64,000 nt of DNA from Bacilliculturomica massiliensis (GTDB lineage Bacteria > Bacillota > Clostridia > Peptostreptococcales > Anaerovoracaceae), in assembly GCF_900605495.1 (NCBI RefSeq), contig NZ_LR027603.1:1241997-1305996 (forward strand), written 5' to 3'. Shown one piece after another: positions 35,923 to 44,739 of the stretch (positions within the stretch are counted from its first letter, which is position 1; each line of letters starts with the position of its first letter). Position numbers and translations under genes: made by a program. The notes under the pieces were generated by a model, which saw only the letters and a list, made by a program, of their open reading frames with translations, had not been told where the DNA came from and made no database searches.

Positions 35923-36774
35923 TTAAAATACAGGTACGACAGCGCCCTTATAGGTATCTTCTATGAACGCCTTTACCTTGTCTGTCTTCAGCGCGTTGAT
36001 CAGAGCCTGAACGCCCGGGTTATCCTCGTTTCCGGCCTTCACGCAGATAATGTTGGCATAAGTTTCCGCACCCAGCGAATCGGCGCCCTCGCTGGCGATG
36101 GAATCTTCGGCTACATTCAGACCGGCCTGCAGCGCATTGTTGCCGTTGATAACGCCGAATGCCACATCGGGCAGATTCTTGGCGATCATCTCGGCTGCCA
36201 GCTCGACGATATCCAGATTCTTGGGATTTTCCACGATATCGTTCTTCGTGGCGGTGAGTCCCGCTCCTTCTCTCAGCTTGATCAGTCCCTGATCCTCCAG
36301 CAGCAGAAGCGCTCTGGCTTCGTTGGAGGTATCGTTGGGTACGGCGATGGCGTCTCCATCTTCCAGCTGATCCAGAGTCTCTCTGGTTCCCGGATAGATG
36401 CCGAAGGGTTCATAGTGAATGTAGGCCAGCGCCACCAGATCCGTTCCCTGCTCCGCGTTGAACTGATTCATGTAGGGTTCGTGCTGGAAGTAGTTGGCGT
36501 CCAGGGAGCCGTCGTTCACTTCCTGGTTGGGCAGCACATAATCGCTGAATTCCTTGATCTGCAGATCAAAACCCTGAGCCTTCATGTCATCCTTTACCGC
36601 GTTGAGTATCTCGGCGTGAGGTGTGACCGACGCGCCTACCGTGACCTTTGTCAGATCAGCGGACTGACCGTCTCCGCCGTCATTTCCGCTGTCCCCGCCG
36701 CATCCTGCCAGCAGAGCTGCGGACAAGAGCAGTACGGACGCCGTGGCCGCGGCTAAAATCTTTTTCGTCTTCAT
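35923..36774 (-). CDS. metQ: Methionine-binding lipoprotein MetQ (NlpA family)
   Basis: 283 residues. A lipoprotein signal ends with lipobox LAGC (Cys near 25). The mature part begins with VTVGASVTPHAEILNAVKD and has the NLPA-family segments LDANYFQHEPYMNQFN, VALAYIHYEPFGIYPG and IAVPNDTSNEARALLLLEDQGLI. It captures D- or L-methionine outside the cell for MetNI. Last gene of the metN-metI-metQ operon. Confidence 0.93.
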   Translation of the reverse strand: MKTKKILAAATASVLLLSAALLAGCGGDSGNDGGDGQSADLTKVTVGASVTPHAEILNAVKDDMKAQGFDLQIKEFSDYVLPNQEVNDGSLDANYFQHEPYMNQFNAEQGTDLVALAYIHYEPFGIYPGTRETLDQLEDGDAIAVPNDTSNEARALLLLEDQGLIKLREGAGLTATKNDIVENPKNLDIVELAAEMIAKNLPDVAFGVINGNNALQAGLNVAEDSIASEGADSLGAETYANIICVKAGNEDNPGVQALINALKTDKVKAFIEDTYKGAVVPVF

Positions 36775-36820
36775 AATGCTTCCTCCTGTTTTTTCATTAA
36801 TATATGAATAAAAGGTTCGA

Positions 36821-37507
36821 TCATCCGATGTTCCTTTTATCGACGCGTTTCGTCAGGCGGTTTCCGACCTCCTGCATGATCTGTACGATGATGACCAGAA
36901 GGATCACGGAGACTACCAGCACGGGGAAGATCCACCTGTTGTACCCATACTTTACAGCAATGTCGCCCAGACCGCCGCTGGCCATAAATCCGGCCATAGC
37001 CGAGTAGCCCAGAATGGTAGTGCTGGCGATGGTACAGCCGTTGACCAGAGACGGAAGCGCCTCCGGAAGCATGACCTTCCAAAGCACGGTCCCCGGAGAA
37101 GCGCCCATGCTGAAGGCCGCCTCGATCACTCCTCCGTCCACTTCCTGAAGCGACTGTTCCACCAGCCGTGCCACAAAGGGCGCTGCTGCGATCAGCAGAG
37201 CCACCATGGCCGCCGTGGGGCCGTACGCCTTGCCGACGATGATGCGGATCGTCGGCATCAGGATGATAAATAAGATCAAAAACGGCACGGAACGCAGGAT
37301 GTTCACGACAAAGTTCAGCGCACCGTTCAGTTTGGGCATGGGATGCATGCCCTTTCTGTCAGTCATGATCAGCAGCATTCCCGTAGGAAGCCCGATCACA
37401 TAGGCCAGCACTGTCGATCCGATGACCATGTAAAAGGTCTCAAGAATGCCCCAGCCGATCATTTTTATGACCGTCTCGTTAAACGGGACGAGAAAGTTTT
37501 CAATCAT
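36821..37507 (-). CDS. metI: Methionine ABC transporter permease MetI
   Basis: 228 residues, five membrane segments. The binding-protein-dependent permease signature is EAAFSMGASPGTVLWKVMLPEALPSLV (the EAA loop that contacts the ATPase), preceded by LRSVPFLILFIILMP and followed by TTILGYSAMAGFMASGGLGD. It overlaps the end of metN by eight bases, so the two are co-translated. Confidence 0.94.
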   Translation of the reverse strand: MIENFLVPFNETVIKMIGWGILETFYMVIGSTVLAYVIGLPTGMLLIMTDRKGMHPMPKLNGALNFVVNILRSVPFLILFIILMPTIRIIVGKAYGPTAAMVALLIAAAPFVARLVEQSLQEVDGGVIEAAFSMGASPGTVLWKVMLPEALPSLVNGCTIASTTILGYSAMAGFMASGGLGDIAVKYGYNRWIFPVLVVSVILLVIIVQIMQEVGNRLTKRVDKRNIG

Positions 37508-38516
37508 CTGCGCTCACCTCCTCCACAGAAACGTTTTGGCCGCTCAGGTATTCCAGCATTTTGCCGGCGGTGCTCTCATCCTCAGGAAGCTGAATGATCA
37601 TCTGCCCGTAAGCTCTGCCTTCTATATTCTTTGTGTCGGCGAACATGATATTAACAGGCGCCTTACAGTGGAGCACCATACTTCCGATCACCGGCTCATA
37701 GGATGAGTTTCCGTCGAAGACGATGCGGATACTCTTGCCCGGCCGGCCGCCGAAATCGATCTTATTTCCTTCCGGATTGACGAGCCGCTGAGCGGAGGCC
37801 GTCTTGGGATGGGCGAATATTTCCGCTACCCTGCCTGATTCCGCGATCTGGCTGTTATCTATGATCGCCACCTGAGAGCATACTTCCTCGATGACGCTCA
37901 TCTCATGGGTGATGATCACAATGGTGATACCCAGCTTCCGATTGATATCTTTCAGCAGTGTCAGGATCGCTCTGGTCGTCTTGGGATCCAGGGCGCTGGT
38001 GGCCTCGTCGCAGAGCAGAACGCTGGGACTTGTAGCCAGCGCTCTGGCGATAGCCACGCGCTGTTTCTGACCGCCGGACAGCTGCGACGGATAGACGTCG
38101 CGCTTGTCGGAAAGGTCCACGATCTCCAGCAGCTCGTCCACCCGTTTTTTCTGACTCGCTTTATCCACGCCTGCGATCTCCATGGGAAAGCAGATATTCT
38201 TCTCTACGGTGCGCTGCATCATCAGATTGAACTGCTGAAATATCATCCCGATATTCTGCCGCGCTTTGCCCAGTTCTCTGGTGTTCAAAGTGCCTAGATC
38301 CACACCGTCCACAAAGACATGGCCGGCGGTGGGCCGTTCCAAAAAATTCATACAGCGGACCAGAGTACTCTTACCCGCTCCGCTCAGACCGATGATCCCA
38401 TATATCTCGCCTTTGTCTATCGTGAGATTGATATCGCGCAGAGCCTGAACTTCAGCATTTTTCGTCTTGTAGATCTTGTCCAGACCGCGTATCTCAATGA
38501 TCGGCTGATTCTCCAA
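37500..38516 (-). CDS. metN: Methionine ABC transporter ATPase MetN with C-terminal NIL domain
   Basis: 338 residues from the TTG at 38516, with GGGAG seven bases upstream. The frame is open to an ATG at 38567 (355 residues), which lies within a few bases of the predicted transcription start, so a leaderless longer form is possible. Walker A GLSGAGKSTLVR, signature [15 protein letters not shown], Walker B LLCDEATSALDP and the H-loop VIITHEMSV are present. The C-terminal 75 residues form the NIL domain, which binds methionine and inhibits transport when the cell is full. First gene of metNIQ. Confidence 0.93.
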   Translation of the reverse strand: MENQPIIEIRGLDKIYKTKNAEVQALRDINLTIDKGEIYGIIGLSGAGKSTLVRCMNFLERPTAGHVFVDGVDLGTLNTRELGKARQNIGMIFQQFNLMMQRTVEKNICFPMEIAGVDKASQKKRVDELLEIVDLSDKRDVYPSQLSGGQKQRVAIARALATSPSVLLCDEATSALDPKTTRAILTLLKDINRKLGITIVIITHEMSVIEEVCSQVAIIDNSQIAESGRVAEIFAHPKTASAQRLVNPEGNKIDFGGRPGKSIRIVFDGNSSYEPVIGSMVLHCKAPVNIMFADTKNIEGRAYGQMIIQLPEDESTAGKMLEYLSGQNVSVEEVSADD

Positions 38517-38576
38517 AAGTATTCTCCCTCTTTTCTGTGCCAGGTCTCGGCTGCATTTTGCCTGCATTAGTTAAAT

Positions 38577-38605
38577 ATTATACCCTTTTTAAGGTATTTC
38601 GTCAA
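38577..38605 (-). promoter_or_regulatory. Promoter of metNIQ
   Basis: On the minus strand, TTGACG (38605-38600) and TATAAT (38582-38577) are 17 bases apart. The expected start of transcription near 38570 leaves no room for an S-box or T-box leader before metN, so control is not by a classical methionine riboswitch at this promoter. Confidence 0.7.
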
Positions 38606-38666
38606 TGTAAATGCAGGCTTTCCCGAGTTTTGCAAAGAACCCCGGCCCAGTCCCGGCCTCGGAGCG

Positions 38667-39230
38667 CTATATCTCCCGCTCCCAGCGGCTGAACAGGCGG
38701 AGCAGGGCCCCGGTGCCCATGGCTTTTTTCTCCAGCTCCTGAGCGAGCTTCTGGGCAAATCGGTCCGCTCCCAATCCGGGAAAGGCTTCATCCAGCTCAT
38801 TCATAAGCCCCTGTATCCGCAGCGAAAAAGGCATGTGGGCTGGGGAGCCATGGGGAATATATGCCAGCGCCGGCCGCCCTGCAGCCGACAGGAAAATATT
38901 TTCGCAGCCATACCGAATGCCGTCCGTATTCAGGAGAAAATCCTGAGCCTCCTCTTCTCCTTCCGCCAGCTGCCTTGCCAGCGATACCGAGGCCCACAGC
39001 AGCGAGCCGCCCCGGCGCGCCTTTTCTTCAAAACAGCCAAGCAGTGAACGATGATCCGTGTCGTCGTAGTATGCTGTGAGCTTATCGCCATGCCGTAAAA
39101 ACCGGGTGGGCAGGAAAAAAGAACACCTGCCCGCTTCCAGCGCTTCCCGGACATAACCGCCCTCATCTTCCCATCTCAAAGCAAAAAAACTCCGTCCGCC
39201 CTGTTCAAATCTCGTACCTTCACAGATCAA
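38667..39230 (-). CDS. Tad-operon protein resembling the DUF6382 domain
   Basis: 187 residues starting with TTG at 39230, with GGAGG nine bases upstream. The pattern of an N-terminal strand-rich part, LTAYYDDTDHRSLLGCF, a helical middle and DFLLNTDGIRYGCENIFLSAAGRPALAYIPHG resembles the domain that precedes FHA modules in clostridial Tad clusters. No FHA part is present. It is the last gene of the Tad operon, and no transmembrane segment is seen, so it is probably cytoplasmic. The function is unknown and the family call is from memory of pattern only. Confidence 0.55.
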   Translation of the reverse strand: MICEGTRFEQGGRSFFALRWEDEGGYVREALEAGRCSFFLPTRFLRHGDKLTAYYDDTDHRSLLGCFEEKARRGGSLLWASVSLARQLAEGEEEAQDFLLNTDGIRYGCENIFLSAAGRPALAYIPHGSPAHMPFSLRIQGLMNELDEAFPGLGADRFAQKLAQELEKKAMGTGALLRLFSRWEREI

Positions 39231-39285
39231 CCCGCTTCTCCTCCCTCCGTTTGCATGCCCTTTGGCCCTTTGCCGCGGGCGGCCC

Positions 39286-40143
39286 TCAATAACCGCCGCA
39301 TCTGGCGCAGGGCAGATACCCCCGGTCTTCCGCCTCGTCCCGCTCCATGATCACGAAGTAACGATCCACCGCCCGGCAGGTCCTCCTGTGATAGACCCTC
39401 CCAGTCTCCGAAAAACAATAGGCGCTGCCGCCGCTTTTCAGCTCCGACGCGCGGCACATCCCGCAGGGTCCATACTGCTTCCTCAGTCTGTCTGTAACGA
39501 TCCTCCGCACAGGCGACGGCGTTACGATGGGACAGGATTCCTTATCCTCCTCCATGTCTTCCCGGGAGGCCGGCGGCGTCTCCCGCCGATCCCCGGCTCC
39601 GGCAAAGGCCCTCCAGACCAGATGTTCCCTGCCCGTCAGCTCTTTCCGCGCCGCCCTCGGCAGGGGCACGGCCCCACGGTACCTAACCGTGGCGGCGATC
39701 AAATGATCCCGCCCGTCAGCCTCGTAGAGATATCGAAAATTCTCCAGTTCGATCTCATCTTCTTTCATGTCCAGCTCCCGGGCCAGTTGTGTCTGTACGC
39801 CGGCTCGGTAGAGCTGCCGGGACGCCAGCCCTGCCAGCGCGCCATAGCCTTCCCACAGCTCATTCTCTGCCGCCGGGCTATCCGCACCTTCCAGTCCGGC
39901 TCCGTTGTCGCCCGGTTTTCCCGCCTGTCCGGCTCCCGGACTGTTCTGAAGGGCGCTGTACGCCGCCACGGAAGTCAGCCTGCCCTGATTCAGCATGGCG
40001 TGCAGGACCGTCTCCTCTGTACCTGCATGCCGGATCAGCAGTCCCAGCGTCAGCACTGCGATGAGAAACACCGGCAGGAAAACGGCTGCTTCCACCATCA
40101 GCGATCCCCGCTTTTCAGTAGCTCTGATTCTTCTCAATGGCAT
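39286..40143 (-). CDS. TadE-like pseudopilin with C-terminal Cys/His metal-site motif
   Basis: 285 residues. The N-terminus RRIRATEKRGSLMVEAAVFLP carries the G/S-x4-E form of a prepilin-like signal, followed by one membrane helix (about 20-42), as in TadE. The C-terminal 60 residues hold a CGMC pair and the pattern GRVYHRRTC, then PCARC at the end, like small zinc-binding YHxxxC...PCxxC domains. The ATG at 40143 overlaps the upstream gene by 29 bases and is very close to its AGGAGG; a TTG at 40137 is better spaced and may be the real start. Part of the Tad pilus operon. Confidence 0.72.
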   Translation of the reverse strand: MPLRRIRATEKRGSLMVEAAVFLPVFLIAVLTLGLLIRHAGTEETVLHAMLNQGRLTSVAAYSALQNSPGAGQAGKPGDNGAGLEGADSPAAENELWEGYGALAGLASRQLYRAGVQTQLARELDMKEDEIELENFRYLYEADGRDHLIAATVRYRGAVPLPRAARKELTGREHLVWRAFAGAGDRRETPPASREDMEEDKESCPIVTPSPVRRIVTDRLRKQYGPCGMCRASELKSGGSAYCFSETGRVYHRRTCRAVDRYFVIMERDEAEDRGYLPCARCGGY

Positions 40144-41692
40144 ACCCTCCTGAGATCAGCCGCGGCGCCAGCAGCCCAGTCCTGCGCACGAACACGGTCC
40201 TGCAGTAAAAGCCTCCGCAATAATTTTCCAGGCGAAACTCTCTGTCGCAGCGCAGGCGCATATTGAGCTGGATCAGATCCATCAGCCGCACCAGCCGCGC
40301 TTCCCGGCTCTGGATCATCAGAAATAGTTGCAGATAATCCCGGTAGCTTCCCCTTCCTTTGCCTGCCTGGTTACCCGCACCTTCTGCGCTTTCCCCTTTT
40401 TCCCCTATGTCCGGCTTGCCCGCCGCCCCCGCGGCTGCATCGATTCCCTCATCACTTGCCGTCAGCAGAGAATCCAGGCTCAGTTTCCAATCCTCCGGCT
40501 TTTTGATGAAAGGCACCGCCCGTCCTGCCAGCAGATCGTTTACATCCGTCACGGTCTCCGCTCCCGCCCATACCGCGGCGATCAGCAGCTGGACAAAGGG
40601 GGCGCCTGGCCCCGGCGCCACGGCCAGGGCCATATCCATCGTCATCCGACGCTTTGCAGGATCCTGATAGATATGAGCTAAATTCAGACTTTCCCGCAGA
40701 CTGTAGAGATAGAGCCTGATCTGCTTCAGATTTTTCCCGTCCCCCAGGTGCCCGCAGAGAATGTATTCTATCTCGTTGCGAAAAAAAGTTTCCCTGGCCG
40801 GGCCGTTCACATAATCTGCGCAGTGCTCACTTATGTATCCGTTGAGATACACGCTGTTTCTCCCTTCCGCCAGGATCTCTCCCATACTTCCTTTCAAAAC
40901 AGAGGTCAGATCAGCCGTCTTTCTGTAATCAACCAGTGAAGAAGGCAGCGCCGCTATCTCCTGCGCATTTTGAAGCTCCCGCTGGGGAGGACCGCCGGCG
41001 GCCGTTGGAGTCCAGCCGTCGCGGTCTTTGCGCTGGAGACCGATGAGATCGGAGAGACGCCGTCCGGCCTGTTCCCTCTTTCTGCGCGCCGCTCTGTCCT
41101 CATCGGATTCTTCCTCGTCCTCCCGGCTTTCTCTGTCCGCCTGCTCCTGTTCTTCCCGCGCCCGGCGCGCTTCCTCATTCCTGCGGCGCTCCAGTTCCGC
41201 CGCCTCCGCGCTTCCGCTCAGCCCGGAACGCATCTCCTCCTCTTCGCCTGCCAGATCAAGGCCGGAAAACAGCGCCCTGTATTTCATATAGTCCAAGATC
41301 TGGCCCTCCAGCACGTCCGGCCGGATCAGCAGATATTCCGAGGCGTCCGTCTGCAGTTCGGAAAGGGAGAGACTCACCAGTTCCAGAGGCGCTTCCCCGC
41401 CGCCATGCCCCGCAGCCTTTCCCGGGTCATGGCGGAGAGATTCTTCGATGAAATATCTCAGATCGTCCTCGATGTTCTCCTCATACGCCTCCAGTCCAAA
41501 CAGCCCGTATTCTTCTTTCAGTTCCCGATGGTAGGCGGACAGCGCGGACCTTCCGGCCAGATCCGCCAGCCCTTCGCTCATGCTCCGCGCAGCAGATGAA
41601 CAGGCCCCCTCGAATAGGACCGCCGTAACCCCCAATACTGCAGTCAGGATCAATGTGAGGAAAACGGCCGACGCCCCTCTCTTTCTTTTCAT
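40115..41692 (-). CDS. Tad-operon membrane protein of the DUF5702 type
   Basis: 525 residues. It begins MKRKRGASAVFLTLILTAVLGV with one N-terminal membrane helix and a TadG/TadE-like SAV start. AGRSALSAYHRELKEEYGLFGLEAYEE, typical of DUF5702 proteins in clostridial Tad clusters, follows. A long highly charged coiled-coil (about 165-225, Glu/Arg rich) precedes the C-terminal globular part. It is expected outside the membrane as a minor pilin-like or assembly part. It overlaps both neighbours (four bases with tadE, 29 with the next gene). Exact role unknown. Confidence 0.68.
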   Translation of the reverse strand: MKRKRGASAVFLTLILTAVLGVTAVLFEGACSSAARSMSEGLADLAGRSALSAYHRELKEEYGLFGLEAYEENIEDDLRYFIEESLRHDPGKAAGHGGGEAPLELVSLSLSELQTDASEYLLIRPDVLEGQILDYMKYRALFSGLDLAGEEEEMRSGLSGSAEAAELERRRNEEARRAREEQEQADRESREDEEESDEDRAARRKREQAGRRLSDLIGLQRKDRDGWTPTAAGGPPQRELQNAQEIAALPSSLVDYRKTADLTSVLKGSMGEILAEGRNSVYLNGYISEHCADYVNGPARETFFRNEIEYILCGHLGDGKNLKQIRLYLYSLRESLNLAHIYQDPAKRRMTMDMALAVAPGPGAPFVQLLIAAVWAGAETVTDVNDLLAGRAVPFIKKPEDWKLSLDSLLTASDEGIDAAAGAAGKPDIGEKGESAEGAGNQAGKGRGSYRDYLQLFLMIQSREARLVRLMDLIQLNMRLRCDREFRLENYCGGFYCRTVFVRRTGLLAPRLISGGYAIEKNQSY

Positions 41693-42249
41693 TCTTCCCC
41701 CTTCTCCGTCTTCAGTTCCCGCAGCCAGTCATCGTTTCGCACCCACTGCGCCTCATCCACCCCAAAATACCAGCAGGCCCGCTCGGTCCTGATCTCTCCC
41801 CGGTACAGTCCCCATCTGCCATAGTCCCTGCAGAATCTAAGTTTCAGGGACGGCGGAATACTCAGACCGTTATAGCTGCCCTCAAACTGCGGATCATCCG
41901 GATGGCCGGCGACGTCCCCCCGCCCTTTTTCTCTGTCCTCTGAAGCCCCGAACTTGAGAACCTGTTCCGCCTCTTCTTCCAGCATTGAGCCGATCTCCCC
42001 CTGGCGCAGCACAGTATCGTAAAGTCCGTCGAAGCCGTTCTCTCCCGGACGGAGCACCGTGGCGCTGAGGATCCCCGCGCTGTTTCTCAGAGCCCGGTGA
42101 GCGGCGCTTCGGGCCGCCGTCTGTCCATAAAATACAGTCAGAAGCCATATCGCCGTGAGCACGGCCAAAATGACCAGCGGCAGAACCAGAGCCGCCTCCA
42201 CCAGCGCGCTTCCTCTCCGATTCCTGCCGGACCGGGTCTTAAAAACCAC
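41689..42249 (-). CDS. tadE: TadE-like minor pseudopilin
   Basis: 186 residues. RNRRGSALVEAALVLPLVILAVLTAIWLL is cut by prepilin peptidases after the Gly in related proteins and provides one membrane helix; the rest is extracytoplasmic. TadE-like pseudopilins help build Flp pili. Its ATG lies inside the last codons of the flp gene (11-base overlap), so it is coupled to pilin translation. Confidence 0.8.
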   Translation of the reverse strand: MVFKTRSGRNRRGSALVEAALVLPLVILAVLTAIWLLTVFYGQTAARSAAHRALRNSAGILSATVLRPGENGFDGLYDTVLRQGEIGSMLEEEAEQVLKFGASEDREKGRGDVAGHPDDPQFEGSYNGLSIPPSLKLRFCRDYGRWGLYRGEIRTERACWYFGVDEAQWVRNDDWLRELKTEKGEE

Positions 42250-42406
42250 TGTTGGTCAGGCCGTCGAACGTGTTCGTCACAAATTCGCCGATCCTGTCCT
42301 TGAAGATCAGCCCCAGTCCCACGGCGATAGCCACCAGTATAGCCACCTGTACCATCTCCATCCCCTTTTTATTGCCGATGTGCAGTCTGTTCCGTGCGTA
42401 TCTCAT
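42239..42406 (-). CDS. flp: Flp-type pilin (Flp1-like), 55 residues
   Basis: A short gene read from the ATG at 42406, with GGAGG eight bases upstream. The product has a basic N-terminus (MRYARNRLHIGNKKG), the cleavage-like sequence G-MEMVQ with Glu at +2, and a hydrophobic stretch VAILVAIAVGLGLIF. It then ends with a short polar tail (KDRIGEFVTNTFDGLTNSGF). This is the layout of clostridial Flp1-like pilins: the major subunit of the pilus made by the surrounding Tad genes. Its place between the membrane-platform and tadE genes supports this. Confidence 0.85.
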   Translation of the reverse strand: MRYARNRLHIGNKKGMEMVQVAILVAIAVGLGLIFKDRIGEFVTNTFDGLTNSGF

Positions 42407-42474
42407 ATCTTTTCCTCCTCGGATCCCTCTGTTTCTCTGATCCCGCGATCTGCCGCCGCAGGATACTGCAAGCG

Positions 42475-43854
42475 TTATACTTCAAACATGACCGGGGCCA
42501 CCGCGATGAGGATCAGGATGAGCAGGAGGATCATCAGCGGGAAGCTGAGTTTAGTATCCGCCAGCCGTCCCAGTTCCTCCGCCCGTTTCCTCTGTCCGCT
42601 TCTCAGCAGGCATGCCTCCCGCTCCAGCTTTTCCGCCAGGCTGCTGCCCTTGTCCACGTTGTCTGCAACGATAGACGCAAAGCGGATCAACTCCCTGATT
42701 CCGGTCCCCTGCGCAAATATCATGAGTTCGCCCGTGAAAGAAGCATTGGTCCTTCTCACCCGATCTGCGATGCGGGAAAGTTCGCTGAAAAGCGGACTGT
42801 CTTCGCCGGATGAGCCATCCCCGGCGGACTCCGCAGCTTCTGCCAGCGCTGCGCTGACCACCATCCCGGCGTTCAGCAAAAGCACCATCTGATCGACCAG
42901 ATCAGGAAATTCTCTGCGCATAGTCTCCCGCCGGCCTCTGCTCTCTTTTTCCAAAGCCGCGTAGCGGCGCCGATACAGGATCAGGCAGGCGGCGATCCCC
43001 AGTACTGGGACCGCGCCTGTATTTCTATTTTTCTTTTCCGGCATCCACCGCACCGTCGCTCCGTCGCCCAGTGAGGAAGGCAGCTTCAGCGATTCCTCGT
43101 TTCTCTGTCCGGCGGCCAGTGTCAGCGCCTGATCCATCCTGTGGATCAAACTCTCTCTGCAGGACGCTTCTTCAGCAGGCGGCTGCAGCCGTACATTCAG
43201 GCAGACCTGGCGCCTGGCTTCCCCAAGCTGAAGCTCCGCCTTCAGCGCCACATCCTCCGGACCCTTCAATCCGATGGGGTCCACGGAACCGTCGCTGTCC
43301 ACACGCTTGGGATCCGCAGAAAACCAGCGCAGCGCCGCCCCGGTGTCCGGGTCCCTTCGGATCAGATCCAGCGAGCTGTTTACATAATCAAGACTTTCGT
43401 TTTCTTTTCTGATCATATGAGGAAGTCTGTCCTCCAGCTCCGCCAGGGCCCGCTCTTTTTCTACCGCGTCAGGCTCCCTTGCGGCCACGCGCACCGCGGT
43501 CTTTTCAGTAAAGATCTTGCCGCTCCAACGCAGCTCCGCTTTCAGCGGCAGCGTGTATGCCTTTTCCCCCGGAGAGGGTCTGTCTATAGTCCCGTAAAAA
43601 GGTTCCGCCGGATCAGCCGTCAGAGCCGCAAGACACAGTGTCAGACAGACCGCGCTCACCGTCAGATACGAGGCAAAAAGCTTTTTTCGCTCCCTCTGTA
43701 TCCGTTCCTCTTCCAGACCGGGAAAGAAGGAGTTCCCAAACCAGCATCGAAATCGAGCCGTCCATTCTTCATGCTTCCCCAGAAGCCAGTCGGGGGCCCG
43801 GCTGTACCAATAATAAAATATTCGCTTAGGTATATCGTTTTGTTTTTTCTTCAT
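42475..43854 (-). CDS. tadC: TadC-like inner-membrane platform protein with large insert
   Basis: 459 residues. The C-terminal half is a type II secretion F domain: RREFPDLVDQMVLLLNAGMVVSAALAEA, then FASIVADNVDKGSSLAEKLE and the last helix MILLLILILIAVAPVMF. The N-terminal half has one membrane helix (about 62-82) followed by a soluble stretch of about 190 residues before the next helix, much longer than in usual TadC proteins. By topology this stretch should lie outside the cell. It pairs with TadB under the TadA motor. It starts 15 bases after tadB. Confidence 0.8.
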   Translation of the reverse strand: MKKKQNDIPKRIFYYWYSRAPDWLLGKHEEWTARFRCWFGNSFFPGLEEERIQRERKKLFASYLTVSAVCLTLCLAALTADPAEPFYGTIDRPSPGEKAYTLPLKAELRWSGKIFTEKTAVRVAAREPDAVEKERALAELEDRLPHMIRKENESLDYVNSSLDLIRRDPDTGAALRWFSADPKRVDSDGSVDPIGLKGPEDVALKAELQLGEARRQVCLNVRLQPPAEEASCRESLIHRMDQALTLAAGQRNEESLKLPSSLGDGATVRWMPEKKNRNTGAVPVLGIAACLILYRRRYAALEKESRGRRETMRREFPDLVDQMVLLLNAGMVVSAALAEAAESAGDGSSGEDSPLFSELSRIADRVRRTNASFTGELMIFAQGTGIRELIRFASIVADNVDKGSSLAEKLEREACLLRSGQRKRAEELGRLADTKLSFPLMILLLILILIAVAPVMFEV

Positions 43855-43869
43855 TTTCCTGCAGACCTC

Positions 43870-44739
43870 CTACACACTGATCTCCGTGATCTTTCTGCTG
43901 ATGTGGTACGACAGTGCGATCCCGGACAGGGCCGCCGTCATCACCGCCCTGCCGGCCATGCCGCCATACAGCACCGCCAGATAATCCGGCGACAGCAGAT
44001 TCAGGATCAACACCATTCCCACCGGCATGAGAGCGAGAATGTTCGCCTCCAGTCTCTTCTGCGCCGTCACCATCCGTATCTCCTGTCTGACGGCTATCTT
44101 CTCCATGAGCAGCGTCGAGGTCTTTCCGATGATCCTCTCCATGTCGCCCCCGCTCCTCCTGCAGATACAGCAGATCCGCACGAATTGACTGACTTCGGGG
44201 ATGTGGCTGCGAAGGGCGAAATCCCGCAGAAGCTCTTCCGGCGGCTGACGGCTCTCCCGTATGCCGCGGACCATTCCGTCCACTTCCCGGTAGATCAGTG
44301 AGTCCGTTCCGTAACTTACTTCCAACTGTTCCCTCGCATCTTCAAAAGCTTCCTGCAGCTGTCTCCCCGCAGAGACGGAAGCCGAGAGAGCGTAGAGCAG
44401 ATCCCGGAACTGTGCGGTCAGCGCTTCCCTGCGTTTTTCCGCCAGATGCGACTGCCAGCGGCGCCGCAGAGGGATCGAAAGAAAAGCCAGACATGCAGAT
44501 AAGATCAAATTTTTATAAAACAGGATTCCTATCAAAAATAAGGAAATCATTGATGCAAAAAAATACCGGCGTTTTTCCCTGGCGTTCAGCGTGTACGTAT
44601 TATAATCCGGCTTCCCCGGGTTTCCCGGTTTCTTTAGGTCTTCCGGCTTTTCCTCCGCTCCATTTTCCCGGATCCCTCCGATCCGGCTTTCCTGCCGATG
44701 AGCCCGGAAAACTTTGCGGCTGCTTTTGAATATACTCAC
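43870..44739 (-). CDS. tadB: TadB-like inner-membrane platform protein
   Basis: 289 residues. Two closely spaced membrane segments (about 61-95) and a C-terminal pair (about 230-280) flank the type II secretion F domain with FRDLLYALSASVSAGRQLQEAFEDA and RICCICRRSGGDMERIIGKTS. It forms the membrane base on which TadA acts. It overlaps tadA by four bases. The N-terminal 50 residues are polar and poorly conserved. Confidence 0.87.
   Translation of the reverse strand: MSIFKSSRKVFRAHRQESRIGGIRENGAEEKPEDLKKPGNPGKPDYNTYTLNAREKRRYFFASMISLFLIGILFYKNLILSACLAFLSIPLRRRWQSHLAEKRREALTAQFRDLLYALSASVSAGRQLQEAFEDAREQLEVSYGTDSLIYREVDGMVRGIRESRQPPEELLRDFALRSHIPEVSQFVRICCICRRSGGDMERIIGKTSTLLMEKIAVRQEIRMVTAQKRLEANILALMPVGMVLILNLLSPDYLAVLYGGMAGRAVMTAALSGIALSYHISRKITEISV

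Noticed and set aside
38517-38670. An S-box or T-box leader controlling metNIQ.
   Set aside because: The good promoter at 38577-38605 starts transcription almost at the gene, leaving no space for such a leader.
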